Assembly (NCBI RefSeq): GCF_000422645.1 | Contig: NZ_AUGL01000001.1 | Location: 62,001-126,000, forward strand | DNA from: Ferrimonas futtsuensis DSM 18154 | GTDB taxonomy: Bacteria > Pseudomonadota > Gammaproteobacteria > Enterobacterales > Shewanellaceae | Reading direction: 5' to 3' | DNA: 64,000 bases | Translations under genes and position numbers: made by a program | Shown: positions 18,905 to 28,900 of the stretch, one piece after another | How positions within the stretch are numbered: position 1 is the stretch's first letter | How the letters are laid out: each line of letters opens with the position of its first letter | Notes under the pieces: model-generated | Seen by the model: only the letters and a program-made list of their open reading frames with translations | Told to the model about the DNA's origin: nothing | Databases searched by the model: none

Positions 18905-20059
18905 TCAAACGTCGGTGGGATCATCGCTGCCCAGAGCCTGACGTCGTTTCAGCCCCAACAGGGCCAGAATGCCCCATGCTAGCACCTGAAGCCAGAGAGA
19001 GGACAACTCATACCCCAATCCAGACAACCCCAGATTCAATTGGTTCGCCTTGATCATGGCGATCATCGCCGGTTGGGCCGGCAGCCAGGCAAACAGCCCG
19101 CTGAGCAGCGCGGACATGCTGTCCGTTGGCCAGACAAAGCCGCTGGTGAACAGGATGGGCATGCCGGTGAGCACCATCAGTTGCACCGGCACGGCACGAC
19201 GCTGAAACAGGGTGCTGATGGCCACCCCCGCCAGGGCCGTCGCCAGCAGGAAAGGGGTCAGCACACCGACCATGGTCACGAAGGGGGCCGCCATGACCAC
19301 CGACTGCCAGGGCAGCACCAGATCAAAATAGAGAATGCAGGAGGGCAGATACAGGCAGGCCAGCATCGCCGCCCGGGCACTTAACCAGCTGACGGTGGGA
19401 TAGCCGGGCCAGTCGCCGCGGGTATTCCAGTTGTTGGCGCCCAACATCGCCGCCACCATCAGCAGGGTCTGGTGGAGAATCAGCACTAGGGCTCCGGGCA
19501 ACACATAACTGGAGTAGCTCATGCCTGGATTGAATACCGGCTGGAATTTGGTCTGCACCGGTTGCAATCGACGCATCTCCGTTGCGATGTCCCCTCCTGA
19601 GGCCACCCCGCGCTGAAGCCGCACCGACGCACTCAGGTAGCCGGCTCCCTGCAGGGCGACGGTCGCCAGGTTGCTGTAAGGCAACAGGAAACTGCCGTCT
19701 CCAGCGGCGGCCAACTGCACCTGCTCGCCGCGATACAGGTTGCGCTCAAACTGATGGGGAATCACGATCATCCCCTTAAGCTCCCCCTCGGTCAGGGCGG
19801 ACTCCGCGGCACTCTGGTCCGGATAGACCTGAGTCAGCGCCACCTTCGGGGAGGCCAGCCACATTCGCAGCAGCTGGCGACTGGTGGCACTCTGATCCAG
19901 GTCCACCACCGCCACAGGCTGATCCAGGGCCACATGATTGGCGTAGGGCAGCGGGTAGATCACCGCATAGAACAGGATGCCGCCGATGGCGGTGAGCATC
20001 GCGGCCTTATCCGCCAACAGCCCCAGCCACTCGCGCTTAAACAGTTGCCACCAGCTCAT
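18905..20059 (-). CDS. ABC-2 type permease, second subunit of the exporter operon
   Basis: A 384-residue ABC-2 permease of the YbhR/YhhJ type. One N-terminal membrane helix (residues ~21-40) precedes a large extracytoplasmic domain (~45-180, with VAVVDLDQSATSRQL and GMIVIPHQF). About five C-terminal helices follow. It overlaps the upstream permease gene by four bases. The pair should form a heterodimeric membrane domain joined to the HlyD-like adaptor and TolC-like channel encoded upstream. No ATPase gene is present in the operon. Substrate unknown; related systems export drugs or hydrophobic compounds. Confidence 0.85.
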   Translation of the reverse strand: MSWWQLFKREWLGLLADKAAMLTAIGGILFYAVIYPLPYANHVALDQPVAVVDLDQSATSRQLLRMWLASPKVALTQVYPDQSAAESALTEGELKGMIVIPHQFERNLYRGEQVQLAAAGDGSFLLPYSNLATVALQGAGYLSASVRLQRGVASGGDIATEMRRLQPVQTKFQPVFNPGMSYSSYVLPGALVLILHQTLLMVAAMLGANNWNTRGDWPGYPTVSWLSARAAMLACLYLPSCILYFDLVLPWQSVVMAAPFVTMVGVLTPFLLATALAGVAISTLFQRRAVPVQLMVLTGMPILFTSGFVWPTDSMSALLSGLFAWLPAQPAMIAMIKANQLNLGLSGLGYELSSLWLQVLAWGILALLGLKRRQALGSDDPTDV

Positions 20060-21129
20060 GGCATCCTCCTGTAGAGACAGGCCACAGGAACCAGCAACAG
20101 CGACATCATCAGCAGGGGCCAGGTGGCGGACCAGTTGTGGTTGGCCCCCGCCTGCAGCATCAACGGCAGGTAGTGGGTGCTGGGCATCAGCACCCGCCAG
20201 ATCTGGGCAGCCGCCGGCATCGACTCCAGGGGAAAGCTGATCCCCATGTAGGCGAACGCCGGGGCAAACAGGGCCCCTCCTACGCTGGTGGCACGCACCG
20301 GATCATCCACCACCATGGCCACCAGCAAAATGATGCCGGCGATGGCCCCCAGCAGAGGAATCATCCCCAGCCAGAGGATCAGCATCGATCCCGCCATGGG
20401 CAGGTCAAGTCCGGAGTAGAGCACCAACAGCCCAATCCCCCCCATCAGCCACCACCACAGCAGCAGCAATAGGATCCGCAGCGGCAGACCGCGCTTGCCT
20501 CTGGCCACCGCATTCACCAGGGTGGCACTCACCAGCAACTGGTAGAGGGCCAGCAGCAGGCCGGGCAGCAGGAAAGGCAGATACCCCAGGTCCGGGTTGA
20601 ACATGGGGGTCATGGAGACATTCACCGGCGCCATTACCGCAGGCAGCGACTCGGTTGGCGTGCCCTCGGAGAGGGCGCCCTGAGCCCCGACCTGGGCCAA
20701 GCCGCCGCGAATGGCCCCTGCGGCGGCGGAGTAGAGCCGCTTGCCCATCAGCAGGTACTGGGCGTTATAGCGGACGGGTAACTGGGGCTGACGGCCACCC
20801 ACCAGGTCCGCAGCAAACCTGGGGGGGATCACCACCTGGGCATACACTTCACCGCGGCGCATCGCCCGCTCGGCGTCCGCCTCGGTGGCGTAGGCCACCA
20901 GGCCGATGGCCGGGCTGGCCTGCAGCTGCCGACCCAGGGCCCGACTCACCGTGGTGTTGTCCATATCTGTCCAGGCCACAGGCAGCTGAGTGGGCAGACT
21001 GCGGGCGAATACCGCCCACAGAGACAGCGCCAGCAATACCGGCAGCCAGGTCATCAGGCTCACCTGCCAGGGATCCGACAGCAGATCCCGGAAACTGCGG
21101 TGCAGCAGGATGACGATGGATTTGGTCAT
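20056..21129 (-). CDS. ABC-2 type permease, first subunit of the exporter operon
   Basis: A 357-residue paralogue of the permease encoded next to it, with the same plan: membrane helix at ~25-43, periplasmic domain with VAWTDMDNTTVSRALGRQL and AQVVIPPRFAADL, then a cluster of helices (~190-350). The repeated DMDNTTVSR/DLDQSATSR motif shows that the two genes arose by duplication. It overlaps its neighbours by four bases on each side (TldD-like packing of start and stop codons), so all four genes are one transcription unit. Confidence 0.85.
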   Translation of the reverse strand: MTKSIVILLHRSFRDLLSDPWQVSLMTWLPVLLALSLWAVFARSLPTQLPVAWTDMDNTTVSRALGRQLQASPAIGLVAYATEADAERAMRRGEVYAQVVIPPRFAADLVGGRQPQLPVRYNAQYLLMGKRLYSAAAGAIRGGLAQVGAQGALSEGTPTESLPAVMAPVNVSMTPMFNPDLGYLPFLLPGLLLALYQLLVSATLVNAVARGKRGLPLRILLLLLWWWLMGGIGLLVLYSGLDLPMAGSMLILWLGMIPLLGAIAGIILLVAMVVDDPVRATSVGGALFAPAFAYMGISFPLESMPAAAQIWRVLMPSTHYLPLMLQAGANHNWSATWPLLMMSLLLVPVACLYRRMP

Positions 21130-22100
21130 TGCTCGATCAGCGCAGTCATCCCGGCTCGCAGGCCGGGGATGGCGTCCGTGGGCACCAGCTCCACCTCAAA
21201 GGTGCGCAGATCGAATGCCATGCCGGATTCGGTGGCATTCCAGGTGGCGTAATCCCCCAGCACCGACCGGTAACGCACCCGGAAGGGGAAGCTGCCGTTC
21301 AGGGCGGGGATGCGCACCTGTACCATTTCACCCTCAGGGAAGCGGGCCAGGCTGTCTTCACGGACATTAAACAGGGCCCAGGCATCACTCATGTCCACCA
21401 GGGTCACCACGGGGAACCCCGTCGGAGCCAGCTCCCCCTCATCCAGCAACACCTGGCTGACCTCGCCTGTGCGGGGGGCTCGCATCTGACTGTCCGCCAG
21501 AACCGCCTGCACTTCGTCCAGCTGTCCCCGTGCAGCCAGTGCCTTGCCGGCGGCAGCGTCTCGAGTCTCCTGACGGGCGCCCTCCTCCGCCATCTGGTAA
21601 ACCGCTTCCGCGGCCCTCTCGGTAAACCGGGCTGCCTGCCACTGGGTGTAGGCCTCATCCCGTTTCTGGCGAGCGACTACGCCCTCATCGAACAGAGCCT
21701 CAACCCGGTCGAAAGTGACCCGGGCCAGCTCGGCGGCTGCCTGGGCTTTATGCCACTGCTCCCGAGCCGCCAGCACCTCCTGACGACGGGCGCCATTGTC
21801 CGCCTGGGCCTTCAACGCTTCGGCCGCCTCCAGACCGGCTCTGGCCTGGGTTTGCTTGGCTTCCAGCTCCGGGCTGCTGATGGCGAACAACAGATCGCCC
21901 CGCGCCACCTGATCACCACGGTGCACCAGAATCCGCTCCAGGCGGCCGGGCACCTTGGAGGAGACGTGATATTGGCGGGCCTCAATCTGGCCCTGGATGA
22001 ATTTGGCATCCGGTTGGCTCAGGGTCCAGGCGGCCCGTCCGGCCAGACCCGCCAGCAGCAACAGCGCCAGCAGGCCAAAGAGTTGGTTCAGTCGTTTCAT
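21126..22100 (-). CDS. HlyD-family membrane fusion (adaptor) protein
   Basis: A 324-residue periplasmic adaptor. One N-terminal anchor helix (residues ~8-26) is followed by a biotinyl-lipoyl half motif (VSSKVPGRLERILVHRGDQV), a long Ala/Glu/Gln-rich coiled coil (~75-195) and the second half motif (MRAPRTGEVSQVLLDEGEL). This is the YbhG/YhiI subtype. It would connect the two inner-membrane permeases with the TolC-like channel. It overlaps the tolC-like gene and the permease gene by four bases each. Confidence 0.88.
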   Translation of the reverse strand: MKRLNQLFGLLALLLLAGLAGRAAWTLSQPDAKFIQGQIEARQYHVSSKVPGRLERILVHRGDQVARGDLLFAISSPELEAKQTQARAGLEAAEALKAQADNGARRQEVLAAREQWHKAQAAAELARVTFDRVEALFDEGVVARQKRDEAYTQWQAARFTERAAEAVYQMAEEGARQETRDAAAGKALAARGQLDEVQAVLADSQMRAPRTGEVSQVLLDEGELAPTGFPVVTLVDMSDAWALFNVREDSLARFPEGEMVQVRIPALNGSFPFRVRYRSVLGDYATWNATESGMAFDLRTFEVELVPTDAIPGLRAGMTALIEQ

Positions 22101-23464
22101 TGGGTTTCAGTACTCATCAGAAGTTGGAACAGCAGCGACTGGTTGTCGCTCATGGCCGCCAGTTGCCCCAGGGCCACCAGGTAGTGGTACTGGGCCGCGG
22201 CGCGGGCGGTCTGTACTTCCAGCAGCTTGTCTCCGGCGTCCACCTGATCGATGGAGGTGCCCAGCCCCTGGGCAAACGCCAGTTGACGCAGTCTGAGGTT
22301 TTCCTTGGCCAGGGACTCGGCGCTGGCCAGGGCACGATACTCATGTTGGGCCTGGGTCAGTTGCTGTTCCCTGGAGGCCATCAGCAGGTCCAGATCCTGC
22401 TGGGTCTGCGCCTTGAGGTGTTGCACCTGGAGTTGAGCGCTTTTAGCGGCACGAACCCGGTCGTTTCGCCCATCATTGGTGAAGATGGGCACCTTTAAAG
22501 TCACCCCAACCATCCACTCCGGCTCGAGTTCGGACAGCAGGCTCTCGTCCACATCGAAGCTGTAGTTGCCCACCAGTGCCAACTCCGGCTTATAGCGACC
22601 TCGCTCGGCCTCGATGGCCCCTCTGGCCTGGGCCTCCTTGGCACCGAACAGCGCCAACGCGGGGTGGGTGTCCAGCATCTGTCGATGCCAGCCGTCCAGG
22701 TCCGGGGTCTGCATCGGCAAGGCCAGTGGCTGACTCAGTTGGCTGCCCTTCTGCTGCAGCAGGGTATCCAGGGCCATCTGCGCCAGGGTGCGACGTCGGC
22801 TGGCCTGGGACAGGGCCACCTCACCCTGCTCCATCGCCACCTGGGCGTTGAGCGTCTCCACTTCGGCTACCTGCCCCTGACGCTGCAGCGCTTCGGCGTT
22901 GTGCAGCTGCTGCTTCAGGGTCTTCAGCCTCGCCTGATGCAGCTGTTCCACCTTGTGGGTCAACGCCAGGGCGAAGTAACGCTCAACCAGAGTGGTGAAG
23001 CGCTCCTGAGCGTCCAGCCGCGTCTGCTGCTTCTGTTGCTCCGCTTCGGCGGCCTTGATGCTCTGGGCCGCCTCGATGCGCCCCCCCACGTAGAGGGGCC
23101 ACACCGCCTGCAGGCTGGCATGGTAGATGTCACGATCGGTGATCTCGGTCTTCCAGGCAGAATCCGGCAAAGGGGGAAGCAATCCCGCCGGCAGCGCCGT
23201 CAGCAGTGTCCCCAGAGGGTTGATCGCCCTGGCATCCAGCTCCACCGGCCTGTCCAGCCGCAGGTAGCTGCCTCTCAGGGTGAGGCTGGGGTCACCCAAC
23301 TGCCGCGCCACGCCCAGCTCCGCTTCGGCCCGCTGGTGAGCCTGCTGCTGAGCCTGCAGCTTGTCACTGACGCTCTCCACCCGCTGCCAGGCCTGGTGCA
23401 GGCTCATGGGCTGAGCAGACAGGGAGCCGCTGAGGCACAGCAGGGCACAGATCCAATATCTCAT
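22097..23464 (-). CDS. TolC-family outer-membrane efflux protein
   Basis: A 455-residue outer-membrane factor. A cleaved signal peptide (residues 1-17, ending LSAQ) precedes two tandem OEP repeats with long alpha-helical hairpins rich in Ala, Gln and Leu (for example AEAEQQKQQTRLDAQERF). The second half has VGVTLKVPIFTNDGRNDRV, the usual second-repeat strand. It is the first gene of the operon. Its start codon is close to a 16-bp palindrome and two further inverted repeats, so the operon is probably regulated. No N-terminal lipoprotein Cys is present. Confidence 0.88.
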   Translation of the reverse strand: MRYWICALLCLSGSLSAQPMSLHQAWQRVESVSDKLQAQQQAHQRAEAELGVARQLGDPSLTLRGSYLRLDRPVELDARAINPLGTLLTALPAGLLPPLPDSAWKTEITDRDIYHASLQAVWPLYVGGRIEAAQSIKAAEAEQQKQQTRLDAQERFTTLVERYFALALTHKVEQLHQARLKTLKQQLHNAEALQRQGQVAEVETLNAQVAMEQGEVALSQASRRRTLAQMALDTLLQQKGSQLSQPLALPMQTPDLDGWHRQMLDTHPALALFGAKEAQARGAIEAERGRYKPELALVGNYSFDVDESLLSELEPEWMVGVTLKVPIFTNDGRNDRVRAAKSAQLQVQHLKAQTQQDLDLLMASREQQLTQAQHEYRALASAESLAKENLRLRQLAFAQGLGTSIDQVDAGDKLLEVQTARAAAQYHYLVALGQLAAMSDNQSLLFQLLMSTETQ

Positions 23465-23477
23465 CGTCTGTCCAAGT

Positions 23478-23566
23478 TAGAGTCGAAACTCTAGATCTTA
23501 CTCCTTCCAGTTTCACAGTCGAGTGCTTTTCCACTCGTCTGATCTCTAAGCAGACTGAGATCTTAG
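23478..23566 (-). promoter_or_regulatory. Three inverted repeats upstream of the tolC-hlyD-permease operon
   Basis: The 125-base gap before the operon holds a 16-bp palindrome TAGAGT-CGAA-ACTCTA (23478-23493), a GAGTG-N6-CACTC repeat (23521-23536), and GATCTC-N10-GAGATC (23541-23562) overlapping CTAAG-N11-CTTAG (23546-23566). Two share a GAGT/ACTC half-site. Such dyads are typical operator sites. No regulator gene lies next to them and no clear -35/-10 pair was assigned. Confidence 0.4.
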
Positions 23567-23584
23567 GTTTTTTTGCAGACACCA

Positions 23585-23611
23585 ACGAAAACGGGGCCCA
23601 TCAGGGCCCCG
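23585..23611 (-). terminator. Terminator downstream of tldD
   Basis: An 8-bp perfect stem (CGGGGCCC with GGGCCCCG, 23592-23611) and a 4-base loop. On the leftward strand it is followed by TTTTCGTT. It lies 22 bases past the tldD stop. Confidence 0.8.
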
Positions 23612-23633
23612 CATGTCTGTACCGCAGACAAGC

Positions 23634-25082
23634 TTAGTCTGTGCCGCCCACGGTCAGGCGATCCAGCTTGAGGGTGGGCTGGCCCACCCCCACAGGCACA
23701 CTCTGGCCCTCTTTGCCGCAAACGCCTACCCCCTTGTCCAGGCAGAGGTCATTGCCCACCATGGAGATGGTCTGCATCGCTTCCGGGCCATTGCCAATCA
23801 GGGTCGCCCCCTTGATGGGGGTGGTGATCTTGCCGTTCTCAATCAGGTAGGCTTCGGACGCCGAGAACACGAACTTGCCGGAGGTGATGTCCACCTGGCC
23901 ACCGCCAAAGTTGGGGGCGTAAACGCCGCGCTGCACGGACTCGATGATCTCACCCGGCTCCTTGTCTCCCCCCAGCATGTAGGTATTGGTCATCCGCGGC
24001 ATCGGCATGTGGGCGTAGGATTCCCGGCGACCATTGCCGGTCGGGGCCATCCCCATCAGTCGGGCATTGAGCTTATCCTGCATGTAGCCCTTGAGGATGC
24101 CGTTTTCGATCAGCACGGTGTGCTGGCCTTCGGTACCCTCGTCATCGATGCTGACAGAGCCGCGGCGCCCCTCCAGGGTGCCGTCGTCCACCACGGTGCA
24201 CAGCTCGCTGGCCACCTTCTCACCGATGCGGCCTGCGAAGGCACTGGAACCCTTGCGGTTGAAATCCCCCTCCAGGCCGTGGCCCACCGCCTCGTGCAGC
24301 AGCACTCCGGGCCAGCCGGGGCCCAGGACCACGGGCATCTCACCGGCGGGGGCATCCACCGCCCGCAGATTCACCTCGGCCTGGCGCACCGCTTCATGAC
24401 ACAGTTGCAGGGCACGGCGGCGATCCTGATCGTCGGTCACGTCCAGCTGCTCGAAGCCGTACCGACCGCCCATGCCGGCGCTGCCGCGCTCGCGGCGATC
24501 CCCTTCCACCATGATGACGGAGCAGTTCAGGCGCACCAGGGGGCGCACGTCGGCGGCCAGGGTGCCATCGGATGCGGCCACCAGCACCTCCTCATAGGCG
24601 GCGCTGAGGCTGACAATCACCTGCTGTACCCGGCTGTCCAGAGCCCGGACATAGGCGTCCATCTCCTGGAGCAGCGACAGCTTCTGTTGCTGTTCCCAGG
24701 TGTCTATGGGGTCGATGGCGGGATAGCGCTTGGCACTGCCGCTGCCGGCCAGGGCATTGACCCTGCCCTCACCGCCACTGGCGGCGATGCCGCGGGCCGC
24801 GTCGGCGGACTGCTGCAGGGAGTCCAGGGTCACCTCATCGGCGTAGGCGAAACCGGTCTTCTCGCCATCGATGGCGCGGATGCCCACACCCTGTTCGATG
24901 TTGAAACTGCCCTCCTTGACGATGCCATCCTCCAGCACCCAGGATTCATGGCGGGCCGACTGCAGATAGATGTCGGAGTAATCCAGTTTGTGACTGTGGA
25001 TGCGAGACAGTATCCGCTCCAGATCATTGAGGTCCAGCCCGGCGGGCTGCAGCAGGGTAGCGCTGGCTTTCTCTAAAGTCAT
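23634..25082 (-). CDS. tldD: Metalloprotease TldD
   Basis: A 482-residue protease subunit that pairs with PmbA/TldE. The metal-binding motif [11 protein letters not shown], with the HExxxH signature, is present in [18 protein letters not shown], and the C-terminus contains [26 protein letters not shown]. Together with TldE it degrades peptides threaded into its chamber and matures some microcins. It starts 25 bases after the nitrilase gene, within the leftward rng-yhdP-nit-tldD cluster known from E. coli (rng-yhdP-tldD). Confidence 0.96.
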   Translation of the reverse strand: MTLEKASATLLQPAGLDLNDLERILSRIHSHKLDYSDIYLQSARHESWVLEDGIVKEGSFNIEQGVGIRAIDGEKTGFAYADEVTLDSLQQSADAARGIAASGGEGRVNALAGSGSAKRYPAIDPIDTWEQQQKLSLLQEMDAYVRALDSRVQQVIVSLSAAYEEVLVAASDGTLAADVRPLVRLNCSVIMVEGDRRERGSAGMGGRYGFEQLDVTDDQDRRRALQLCHEAVRQAEVNLRAVDAPAGEMPVVLGPGWPGVLLHEAVGHGLEGDFNRKGSSAFAGRIGEKVASELCTVVDDGTLEGRRGSVSIDDEGTEGQHTVLIENGILKGYMQDKLNARLMGMAPTGNGRRESYAHMPMPRMTNTYMLGGDKEPGEIIESVQRGVYAPNFGGGQVDITSGKFVFSASEAYLIENGKITTPIKGATLIGNGPEAMQTISMVGNDLCLDKGVGVCGKEGQSVPVGVGQPTLKLDRLTVGGTD

Positions 25083-25107
25083 GGCGTCCTTGGTTCCTTG
25101 GGCTGCT

Positions 25108-25920
25108 CTACAGGGGCAACCGAATATGATTGAGGCAAGGCATCGCCTGCCTCACCTCCTGAATACGTTCTCTGTCGAAGGGGGCGTCAATCATCCCCTC
25201 TTTCTCGCCGGCATCGGCCAGCACTTCGCCCCAGGGGTCGACAATCATCGAGTGACCCCAGGTCTGTCGGCCATTGACGTGCACCCCGACCTGGCCGGCG
25301 GCCACCATGTACACCTGGTTCTCGATGGCGCGGGCCTTGATCAGCGCCTCCCAGTGTGCGTCACCGGTGACCCGGGTAAAGGCACTGGGCAGCACCAATA
25401 TCTCTGCCCCTCGAGCCGTCATCTCCCGAAACAGTTCGGGGAAACGCAGATCGTAACACACCGCCAGTCCCACTCGCCCCAGGGGTGTGTCGATCACCTC
25501 AATCTGCCGACCAGGGTGGGTGGTGTCGCTCTCGCGGTAGTGGCCGGTGTTGTCTCCGACAGTCACATCAAACAGATGCAGTTTGTCGTAACGGCCCACT
25601 CGCCGCCCCTGCTGATCAAACACCAGTGAGGCGGCGTAGGCGCGGCCATCGTCAGCCAGAATCGGCAGAGTCCCGGCCACCAGGGTGCAGCTGGCCAGCC
25701 TGGCCAGTTCCGCCATCCTGGCCTGCAAGGGCCCCGCCCCCAGGGGTTCGGCCAATGCCTGCCATTGTCCCTTGGGGCCGTCGAAGGCCAACACACACTC
25801 GGGCAGCACCACCAACTTGTCGCCGGACTCGGCGCCCAGGAGGGCAAGCTGCGGTCGCAGCCGTGCCAGGTTTTCCTCGGGATCGGCGGTGGAACAGCAC
25901 TGCAGGGCGTACAGCCGCAT
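25108..25920 (-). CDS. Carbon-nitrogen hydrolase (nitrilase superfamily, Nit1/YbeM type)
   Basis: A 270-residue nitrilase-superfamily amidase with the complete triad Glu41 (LPECVLAF), Lys113 (YDKLHLFDV) and Cys155 ([13 protein letters not shown]). The sequence resembles Nit1-type enzymes that hydrolyse deaminated glutathione, a metabolite-repair reaction. That substrate is inferred from similarity. It lies between yhdP and tldD, an arrangement I recall from Shewanella and Vibrio relatives. Confidence 0.9.
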   Translation of the reverse strand: MRLYALQCCSTADPEENLARLRPQLALLGAESGDKLVVLPECVLAFDGPKGQWQALAEPLGAGPLQARMAELARLASCTLVAGTLPILADDGRAYAASLVFDQQGRRVGRYDKLHLFDVTVGDNTGHYRESDTTHPGRQIEVIDTPLGRVGLAVCYDLRFPELFREMTARGAEILVLPSAFTRVTGDAHWEALIKARAIENQVYMVAAGQVGVHVNGRQTWGHSMIVDPWGEVLADAGEKEGMIDAPFDRERIQEVRQAMPCLNHIRLPL

Positions 25921-25928
25921 AGACTCTC

Positions 25929-28900
25929 CTACTGGCCTACCGTGCGGCTCTCACCTTCAGGCAAGGGCTCCGGCAGGGCTTCCATGTAATCGGGTGCCTG
26001 GGTATTGGGCGTCACCTGAGACTGGGGCTCGGGCTGCGGCTCCTCTTCGATGAGGCGGATCTCCCGCTTGTCCCGTTCCAGCTCCTCCAGAACCGGGTCA
26101 TCAAAGGTACCGGTAAGTTTATAGTTTAGCTGGGTAATCACCTCAATCACCGGCTCCAGGATCTTGGATACCGCAAAGGCGCCGACCCCGACGGTGAGCG
26201 AGGCGCCGGACATCAGGGCCACGGCGGGGACACTGGCGGTCAGGGCGGGGGAGAAGGTGATGCGGTAATCCAGCTCCCGGTTCACCAGATTGGAGCTGCC
26301 ACGAATCTTCATGACCCCCGCATCCCCATCCAGCTCGGTGTCCTGGGTGCTGGCCAGCCCATTGTCGAACTCGATGGACCCATCGAAGCTGGTGTAGTAA
26401 AAGCCTTTGCCGAATACGTCGGTAAAGTCCAGCGACAGCTTCCTCAACAGGGAGTCCAGGCTGAACATGGAGAGAATTCTGGCTCCCTTATCGGACACCT
26501 GCGACAGATGCCCCTTGCCGAAGGCGAACTCGAGGTCGCCGTCCAGGCTGGGCATATCCATGGACCAGGGGGCATCCTGCCAGCTCACGTCGAACCGGGC
26601 GTCCAGGGTGGACTCCTCCACCCCGAGGGGCTGGCCTATGACCGAACTCATCTTGCCGAAATCCTCGCTTTCCAGCGAACCGGTGAGATCAAAGCGGGTC
26701 AGCTCACCTTGTGGTTGCCAGAAGCCCTCGGCCTGAAGCTGATATTCGGGTCGTGACAGCATCAGCTCCTGCACCCGGTAGCCCCCGGCTTCATGGACAG
26801 TGGCAAGCGTCAGTTCACCCAGGTCCAGCTCGCGGATATGAAAACTGCCCACCTTGGCCTGCACTGCCGGCATCTGGGCGATGAGGGAGGCCGCTTCAGG
26901 CTCGCCGGGCCCCGCTTTGCTGTCCCACTCCATCTGCAAACGGTCCGCCTCGATGCGCAGGCCGTCCTGTTGCCAGTCTCGGCCGATGAGGATATCCCCT
27001 CGCATCTGATCCGCCTCAGCCCTGAAGCGCCAACCCTGCTCCTCCGGCCACCCCTCCAGCAGCGTCTGATCGAAATGCAGCCCGAAAATATCCAGACGGG
27101 AGAGGGAGCCACTCACCCGGGTCAGGGGAGGCACCACCCCCTGAGACCCGTCACCCGTGGTGGTCACAAAACCGGTGATCAGGGGCAGCCACTCCTGCAG
27201 CTTGACCTGGGACATCGCCAGGTCGATGGCACCCGAGCCCACCCCAATCAGGCTTGGGCGTTTGCCGATGGCCAGCTGATATCTGGGCCAGTGGAACCCC
27301 ATGCTGTCCACTTCAAACTCCGCCAGATAACCGACCCGTACTCCCTGAGTCGCCATCAGGCGGGCCCCAGTCTGATCGCCGTTGACCTCGAGCACGGTGC
27401 GGATCGGTGTGGAGGCACTCTTGCCCACCGGGGCAGGCAAGTCCACCTCCAGCCCTTCCAGGTTGGTCTCCACCTTGGCCTGATAGGCGTACGCCCCGTC
27501 CTGGCGGAAATTCATCTCCAGTTTGCCCTGCCAGTGAGCATCGCCGTCGAGGTGTTCAAACAGGGGGAAGCTCTGCCCTGTCGGGATGTTGTCCGTGTGC
27601 CAGCGGCCACTGAGATCCACCTGGGCACGGTAGACATCACCATCGTTGCCGGTATCCACCTTAAGAGTCAGAGGCTGATTGAAGATCTGTGCCTGCAAGC
27701 CTTCCGAGGTGACCTTGTCCGAGTCAAAGCTCAACTCGCCACGAACCGAAGAGAGCTCGGTGGAGAGGGCGCGAATATGGATGGGATTGTCCCACAGGGC
27801 GACCCGGCCCAGAATGCTGGGCGACTGGTCCGAGACGGCATTGCCCAGAGGGAAGGTGAGGTCCAGGCTGGTGGCCACATCACCCCCGATCTGCAGCTCC
27901 TTGAGGGTGGTGCCAACAGTGCTGCCCAGAGAGGATTTGGCCATCAGCTCGCTGGCTGCGGCGGCATCGGTTCGCACCGAGGCGGCCACGGTCAGGGTGG
28001 CGCTGCGGTTCAGGGCAGGAATAAACACATGGGCATTTTCCACCGGCACCCTGTCCAGCAGCCCCTGGCGCAGCCAGATGTCCATGCGCATGTTTTCAAA
28101 CAGGGCATCCAGAGTGATGTCGGTGACCGCAGGCCAGGACTCGAGAAACTGGAACTGGCCCTGCTGCATGGTAAAGCCCGCCTGGAACACCCCTTCGCCG
28201 CCCGCGTAGGGGTAGTCGGCAAAGTCGCCATGCCAGAGGATCTGCGCGTCATCGGTGTGCCCCCCCTGAATCGCCGCCGCCAGGTAGTCGGACAGCCCCT
28301 CACCCATGGCTTTACGGGGAAACAGCTTGTCTGCCTCGGCCATCTGCTTCAGCCCGGCATTGCCGTAGAGTTGCAGCCGAACCGGCTGATCAACGGGCAG
28401 CAACAGAGCCGCCTCGAGATCCGCCTGGAGAATGTCGCCATCGAGGCGCAGGTTGTCTGTGGTGACGGCCCAGCCATCCTCATGGGTTACAAAGAGATCG
28501 CCGCTGAGCTCGGAGAACTTGACCGTATGGCTGAACTGCCAGGGCCAGTACAGTGCCGCTTTCTGGCTGGGCAGGTGCAGATGCCCCTGGGCGCCGCTCC
28601 AGGTCACCCGGCCATTGACGCCGGCAACCCCCGGCACCTTGCCACTCATGTCCCAGCCCAGATCGGCCAGATCGGCGGCCAGGGCCCATTGGCCATCCCG
28701 CCGCTGGGCGCGGATCTGTTGAATCTCACCGCGGCCATTGGCGGCCAGCATGTCAGACAGGGCTCGCCTCTTGATCCCGGGGATCACCCCGAGCAGGGGC
28801 TTGAGCTTATCCAGCTGCAGCCCACTTAACCAAAGGCTGAGATCCCCCTGGCCGTGGCGTAGGGCAAAATGGGTCGGCTGCCAGGGTTGTCCATTGCTCT

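Noticed and set aside
26793-28829. 678-codon open frame opposite yhdP
   Set aside because: A GC-skew shadow of the leftward yhdP gene. The product is Gly/His/Gln-rich without domains, and yhdP itself is complete.
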